Shown: positions 59,401-64,000 of the stretch, one piece after another
How positions within the stretch are numbered: position 1 is the first letter of the stretch
How the letters are laid out: each line of letters starts with the position of its first letter
Assembly: GCF_001949145.1 (NCBI RefSeq)
Contig: NW_019091362.1
Location: 5,603,786-5,667,785, forward strand
From: Acanthaster planci
Lineage: Eukaryota > Echinodermata > Asteroidea > Valvatida > Acanthasteridae
Reading direction: 5' to 3'
Length of the DNA: 64,000 nucleotides
Position numbers and translations under genes: made by a program
The notes under the pieces: model-generated
Database searches by the model: none
Told to the model about the DNA's origin: nothing
What the model saw: only the letters and a program-made list of their open reading frames with translations

Positions 59401-62400
59401 TTTCCTGAAAAAGACACTCTCTAGAAAGTTCATAACAATGTAGGCTAGAAGTCCATTATGCTAAACCCTTCATACATGTATCTTGAAATGAATCTGCTTG
59501 ATTGCCTAAATGTCCACACAACAGGTTCATCATCTGGCCAAGCACAGCGACCAAAGAAGAAAAAGAAGAAAACGGCAGAAGGTAACATGCCAGAACCAGT
59601 TCTTGTCCACATTTCCTCAAGCTGTGTCCTTGAGTGGGCAGCTGTCTGCTCCATCCTAAAACAAGAGATGGAGATTACAAGTTTTTCTTCTTACAAGAAT
59701 GGTGTCCTCATCATGAGAAAACACAGTGAATGGGCACAGATCCTTGGGTGTTTTGGGAAGGACGTTCTAAGCATGCAAGACTAAATGCTGTTCAATTCTA
59801 CAGTCTCCAATGTCTTCCAGTGTGCACCTTGTGTCCACATACTAGCGGAAGGATGCTTCTAGTCAAAGTGGCTTCCAGAATTCTGTACCTTTATTCATTT
59901 TGTTATATCCTTGCAACTTTGCCATGCAGTGGCCTGAAAGACAACACTAGAAAGCCATTTACAAGGAGAGAGAAGATTTTGTAAAGGATGTTACCCATTT
60001 ACATATGTGTTTATGGGTAGCTGTCTTTCAGTTCTGTAACATCTTACTACTAGTGTACAGTTACGCAAAGACAGGGTACACTCTCCTTGACAAAGTTCCA
60101 CATTTTCCCCTCTTTAAATCAAGTATCGTGTTTGTCACAGGTGCGGCTGATGTCAGCGATTCGCAGCAGTCGTCTGTCAGCAAACAGCGTACTCTGCCCT
60201 CGGAGTTTAAAGTGGACTCCCCAGTCATGGGTAGCCGCGAGAATCTCGTGCAGAACGGCCAGAACGGGGCAGACTCCCAAGCCAAGAAGCCGCGACGGAA
60301 AAAAAAAATGACACATGGATATGACTTTGAGAGTGGGGCTGATGGTGAGAATTAGGGGCTGTAATCAGGTCCATCAAACTTCCTACGAGTCATCCAGGCT
60401 TAACTCAAGTTACTAAAGCTGTTAGAAATGACCTGTGACAAAACCATTCCTTTGCCGTTTATCCTTCCACAAGTGGGTTTGTGACCAGATTAATGGAAGG
60501 ACTTGTGGCCAAACTGAACCATAGCACAGGCTAGGATGGAATTAACATAATATTCTAGGTCCTTGAAAGTTGCCCATTAGGTTGTAGTGATGCCATTGTT
60601 TTAAAGCGGCTTAATGAAGCATATACTTTCTGTTTTCCCTACGCTGTGGTTGCTCTCAGTAGATGCTCTCATTTCTTCATCTTGGATATTTTGAGTCTAA
60701 CTCCCCACCTGTAAGTTTCCCAATCCAACAGTAACAAGAAAACAAGTGCATGAAAGGCAGAGGTATTAACTCGGACTTGAATTCCTTCTGCACCCAACCC
60801 CAGATACAGTAAATGGAGAAATCTCAGTCAGTACCCCAGCCATCAACAACTTGAAGTCTTCTCCAGGTTCATCAAGGAGGAAGAAAGGTAACCCTGCAAC
60901 CATAACACTCCCACCTCCAGGCCAGTCCCCAACACCCCTCACCCCTGCCTCCGTTGTTGTACTCCAACCCAAACCCATAATCCTGGGGGGAGGATGTCAT
61001 AGTTGTCTAGATTTTCACAAGCTTATAAAGTCTGTTTAACACCAATAGAAAGAATATGCAAGAAACAGTTGAAGATAAAGTCGATTAAAATATCCAACTT
61101 TTATTGCTCTTACAAAGTCTGCAATTAATTTCTTAATAATTTTCTTGCCATCTTGGACGGGAATCATGTGTTTTGAATTTGGTTGTTGACAGCGGAGCAC
61201 CGACAGTCGCGACTCCCACGGTCAGTCAGCGACGAAGTCCTACGCGACAATGAGGCGGCTGGATCTACAGCTAAGAAGAAGCCTCGCAGGCCTCAGTCCA
61301 AACACTTTGCAGGTATTGACTACAAATGCTACATTGTGACTTGTAAAGAAGAGACGCCAGTGATGCCAGGTTTGGTCGCGCATTACCTATCAAGCTTGCT
61401 TGCCCAAGAAATATTAGTCGAGTGTCAGTCATGGGAAATACACATTCCATTACTCTTTGGTTAACTGTTTTTTTCCTGTACAAGGTTTTGTTGAACATCT
61501 CCCTGGAATTGCCCCTGAATCTCACTCATTTTCAGAAATTGGTCGTTTATCTTTGTCCCACAGATGATAGTGCAGATGATGAAGATGATGCGGGAACGTC
61601 CAAAGGCCACGGGAGACCCCCGCCGCCGGGCAAAGTCAAAAAGAAGAGAAAGTCAAAGTAAAATGACCCCCAAGTCTTGCATGGGCTATTTTGGATGAGA
61701 AAAAGCATCCTTATTGGCTAGTGGTTTTTGTCTAGTCTAACATTTTCCATTACATTGAAACAAGTTAAGCTTGCTTATAGTTTAGAATTTGTCATCACTT
61801 TTGGAAGCATATTCATCAAATAAGACACTCGAAAATCTATTGGTAACATTCTTAGTACAGATAATAATTTTGGCATCATGGTTACCCTACTGTCGGCCCT
61901 CTAGATTTATCTGGGTTTGTTTTTTCTGTAGGCCCCCTACGTCAGTGGATGAAAATTACCATGCAGATGGTGAAGGTTAGTGATGTTACATGATGAAAGT
62001 ACTTGTGGTAATAACACTGCTTAATTAAGGTATTTTTCAAGGCAAACAAGGAACCAGACATTAACTCGGTGGAAAACAGGCCAAGCTAATGATGATCCAA
62101 ATTCAAAATGGCATCAATATCTTGAGCCAACCTATTTGCCAGTTGCAAGTGTCGCCACATTTTGGCTGTGAGTTTTTGATGGTTGTATTTAAGTCCACTG
62201 CGGTGTACATGTATACATGTTTTTGTACACTGTCAATATCTTTGTTATTGCACATTTCTGTTTATGAAACTAAGGATTCCTCAAAAGCCCCCCAGTCACA
62301 GTAGATGACAAACCTGCGGAAAAAGACAGTGAGAAGAAGTTACAGTTTTAGAGGTGGGAGGAAAACCTCAGAAGAATTTTCTGAAAACCCAATCCACAGG

Positions 62401-63815
62401 TGGAATCGGGCTGGGAGTTAAACCTGGTCTGCAGAGGTTAGAGGTGAGGAGGGACCCACTACGCCAATCTGACTCCCAGATTTTACGTTTGCTCCGGTTC
62501 CGGATTCCTAACACGCATCTGAAATAACTAATAGTTCAGGGTATTGATGTGTTCGTAACCAGTGTTTTGTGTTTGCCACTCAGGTATGTCACTGGACATC
62601 ATGGTGGCCGCAGAGGACATCATCAGCCCTGAGAAGCAGACAAGAGACGAGCAGCAGCAACAGCAGCCGTCGCACACAGCAGTCTTGCCCAGCCAACCTG
62701 TTGGAAAGCTCTTCATGGAGAGAAAAGGTAAGCCACTGGCAAGATTTGGACGTTTGGTGGTGTTGAACATTGATACAGAGCGGTACCATGTCAGGTCGTC
62801 CATTCCTGCCCCGTTTGAATTCCAGTGTGCTTTTTTCCCCAAAGTTTTTATAGTCCAGGTGTAAATGTGACAGAATGAAGGGGATTCTTGTTGGTGAGGT
62901 AGTCCACAGAATCTTCCTGCTCGATATGAACAGGGAGGATTCCTGTTTTTGCTAATCACAGGCTCACCTGTCTACATACATGTACTGTGCCCACTATTCT
63001 AGCACAAACGTTCTGCACTTTAAAATCACTTTAAAAACAGTCCACACTTCCAGGATACATGCGCAGGTTGGATTCCTGGCCCTTTCATGAACTGCACTGT
63101 AATTTCTTTGCCATACTTTGCAGAGATTCTTTGCTTAAAGTGGGAGCATAGTTGTGATGTTGGCTCCTGACCTGAATTGTCTACAGATTTTGAAGCTAGT
63201 CAGGCCACTTTGTGCACATGTTATCATGGTTATAGGCACACTATTTACAAAACACAGCAACAGGTTTGTTCAGAGCCCCTTTTTGCATATAGTAATGTAC
63301 TTTTCAGCGGTCTCCACGGGCTGTTTTAGCAGGGCGGACGGCCCTGCCAAACTTTTGGGCCTGCCCCGCTAAAATTTTGCCGCCCTGCTAAAATTTGTGC
63401 CGCCCTGCTATTTTCCTCCTGAAGAATATCCTAGCCAATATTTCACGTTGTAAATGCTGTCAGATTTTAGGCCAAATTACAGACGAAAGCGGACTGGAAA
63501 TTGCCCCAGAATGCACCACAGAGCATCTCGAATCCAACATTTTCTGAGGCCCTTCAGCGGGCCCGGACCCCATGCCGTAAGGGCTTCGCGCCTGCAATTT
63601 TGTCTACCGCCCTGCCAAAATTTTCGGCCGTGGAGAACACTGACTTTTGCTTTTGTATTTCAGCAGAAGTCATATGTCATTTTGTAAATCATTTCTAATT
63701 TACAGGTGGTTTCAAGGGTGAAGACAAAGGCAGACTTGCACGACAGAGGGAGCGAGAACTGAACAATCAACAGCCACAAGCAGAAACTCAAAAAACCACC
63801 ACCCAAGTTGCATTG
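56452..63815 (+). CDS. TMEM237: TMEM237, ciliary transition-zone protein (partial, 11 exons seen)
   Basis: The 319 codons in the window give the cytosolic N-terminal part; the four-membrane-segment part lies beyond the right edge. Features shared with vertebrate TMEM237 are RRSLPPLL near the start, repeated lysine/arginine blocks (QRPKKKKKKT, KKPRRKKKM, KKKPRRPQSK, KVKKKRKSK), SQPVGKLFMERK and the closing TTTQVAL, which precedes the first membrane helix in the family. TMEM237 acts in the MKS/JBTS module at the base of cilia; human mutations cause Joubert syndrome. The N-terminus is longer than in human because of extra exons. Exon 1 is inferred from an ATG with a matching phase; the rest is firm. 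Confidence 0.92.
56684..57053. mobile_element. 370-bp terminal-inverted-repeat element enclosing a tRNA-like sequence
   Basis: The left arm TATATGCAATCACACATATG continues to GAAGCCAAACCAC; the right arm (57019-57053) is its inverse with about 30 of 34 bases matching. In TMEM237 intron 1. Confidence 0.65.
56819..56926 (-). mobile_element. tRNA-derived SINE-like unit
   Basis: On the minus strand an A-box TAGTCAAGCGG (56900-56910) and a B-box GGGTTCGAATC (56856-56866) are followed by an 11-base T run (56819-56829), a polymerase III terminator. The T-arm stem pairs poorly, so it is not an intact tRNA gene. Confidence 0.6.
59149..59200 (+). CDS. TMEM237: TMEM237 exon 2
   Basis: DASVKRRSLPPLLTSEP plus one base. 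Acceptor TTCTCTAG, donor GTATGT. The SLPPLL motif matches the family N-terminus. Confidence 0.88.
59525..59581 (+). CDS. TMEM237: TMEM237 exon 3, basic block 1
   Basis: GSSSGQAQRPKKKKKKTAE. Acceptor CAACAG, donor GTAACA. 57 nt, phase 1 at both ends. Confidence 0.88.
60141..60344 (+). CDS. TMEM237: TMEM237 exon 4, basic block 2
   Basis: GAADVSDSQQSSVSKQ through SPVMGSRENLVQNGQ to AKKPRRKKKMTHGYDFESG. Acceptor GTCACAG, donor GTGAGA. 204 nt, phase 1 at both ends. Confidence 0.92.
60804..60887 (+). CDS. TMEM237: TMEM237 exon 5, basic block 3
   Basis: DTVNGEISVSTPAINNLK then SSPGSSRRKK. Acceptor CCCCAG, donor GTAACC. 84 nt, phase 1 at both ends. Confidence 0.85.
61193..61312 (+). CDS. TMEM237: TMEM237 exon 6, basic block 4
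   Basis: AEHRQSRLPRSVSDEVL, then STAKKKPRRPQSKHFA. Acceptor TTGACAG, donor GTATTG. 120 nt, phase 1 at both ends. Confidence 0.9.
61564..61657 (+). CDS. TMEM237: TMEM237 exon 7, basic block 5
   Basis: DDSADDEDDAGTSKGHGR then PPPPGKVKKKRKSK. The donor GTAAAA overlaps an in-frame TAA, so reading through without splicing would stop at once. Ends with two bases of a Lys codon. Confidence 0.85.
61932..61975 (+). CDS. TMEM237: TMEM237 exon 8
   Basis: Completes a Lys codon, then PPTSVDENYHADGE and one base. Acceptor TCTGTAG, donor GTTAGT. Confidence 0.8.
62296..62328 (+). CDS. TMEM237: TMEM237 exon 9 (33 nt)
   Basis: VTVDDKPAEKD with split codons on both sides. Acceptor CCCCCAG, donor GTGAGA. Small, phase 1 at both ends; chosen because it keeps the frame and the acidic character. 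Confidence 0.7.
62345..62478 (-). mobile_element. tRNA-derived SINE
   Basis: On the minus strand it starts near GATTGGCGTAGTGGG, with A-box TGGCGTAGTGG (plus positions 62456-62466) and B-box-like GGTTTAACTCC (62414-62424). It continues with TGGGTTTTCAG and GGTTTTCCTCCCAC, wording typical of a SINE family common in marine deuterostomes. In a TMEM237 intron. Confidence 0.75.
62584..62727 (+). CDS. TMEM237: TMEM237 exon 10, SQPVGK motif
   Basis: SMSLDIMVAAEDIISPEKQ, a Gln run, then LPSQPVGKLFMERK, the most diagnostic TMEM237 stretch. Acceptor CACTCAG, donor GTAAGC. Confidence 0.94.
63305..63642. mobile_element. Non-autonomous TIR transposon (hAT-like), 338 bp
   Basis: Left end CAGCGGTCTCCACGG, right end CCGTGGAGAACACTG, imperfect inverse copies, flanked by ACTTTT on both sides (63299-63304 and 63643-63648). 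Internal repeats of CCGCCCTGCTAAAATTT type. hAT is suggested by the CAG ends; the 6-bp duplication is short for hAT. The right end lies 63 bp before TMEM237 exon 11. Confidence 0.75.
63706..63815 (+). CDS. TMEM237: TMEM237 exon 11
   Basis: GGFKGEDKGRLARQRERE and a Gln/Thr-rich run ending KTTTQVAL, phase 0 at donor GTATGC. The first membrane helix should follow in the next exon, outside the window. Confidence 0.9.
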
Positions 63816-64000
63816 GTATGCAGTCATATGTTTGTTAAACAAGTTTGGTTGGTCTACATTATTTTAGTTTTGATGACATGACAGACAGGGTTTTTCAACC
63901 CTTTTTGGTGAACATGTGAACACAGCAGGGTTTCAAAATTAACAAGTCACATGTGGTTTGAATGCCTTGCTTCCACGTAACTCCACAAGCAATTACATGC

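Overview
The window is animal nuclear DNA. Every gene is split into short exons by GT-AG introns of about 0.2 to 5 kb. There are no operons, and mobile-element debris is scattered through introns and spacers. The recurring TAGGCCTA and TACATGTA words, and a posterior Hox protein of the Hox11/13 kind, fit a deuterostome marine invertebrate. An echinoderm, perhaps a sea star, is my best guess; hemichordate or amphioxus cannot be excluded from sequence alone. One run of N (34049-34324) is an assembly gap.

Five protein-coding genes could be rebuilt exon by exon, with reading phase checked across every junction. They alternate in direction. (1) Synaptotagmin-12 (+, 8160-18869, 7 exons, about 425 aa). 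(2) A divergent nicotinic-type Cys-loop receptor subunit (-, 29135-21128, 9 exons including a 12-nt microexon, about 460 aa). (3) CASC3/Barentsz, an exon junction complex core protein (+, 31327-43238, 11 exons, 827 aa). (4) A posterior Hox protein (-, 55039-48496, 3 exons, 267 aa). (5) TMEM237, a ciliary transition-zone membrane protein (+, from 56452, running off the right edge).

Genes 1 and 2 converge, and facing poly(A) signals lie within 20 bp near 20.56 kb. Genes 2 and 3 diverge from a 2.2-kb spacer, 3 and 4 converge over about 5 kb, and 4 and 5 diverge from a 1.4-kb spacer. The first 8 kb holds nothing I can name and may contain the 5' end of the synaptotagmin gene. The five genes do not form one pathway. 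CASC3 and TMEM237 each lie on a Hox-bearing chromosome in human, so their position beside a Hox gene may be old linkage.

Repeats identified: an eight-copy 39/50-bp tandem array ending 28 bp before a synaptotagmin exon, a LINE 3' fragment, a probable solo LTR, two MITEs with CACT-type ends, a 338-bp hAT-like element with target duplication, three tRNA-derived SINE-like pieces, and several foldback sequences.

I found no clear new system. The items most worth following are the Cys-loop receptor that has lost the acetylcholine-binding residues but kept a cation-pore signature, its microexon, the serial phase-1 exons of TMEM237 that each carry a lysine/arginine block, and the Hox/CASC3/TMEM237 linkage.
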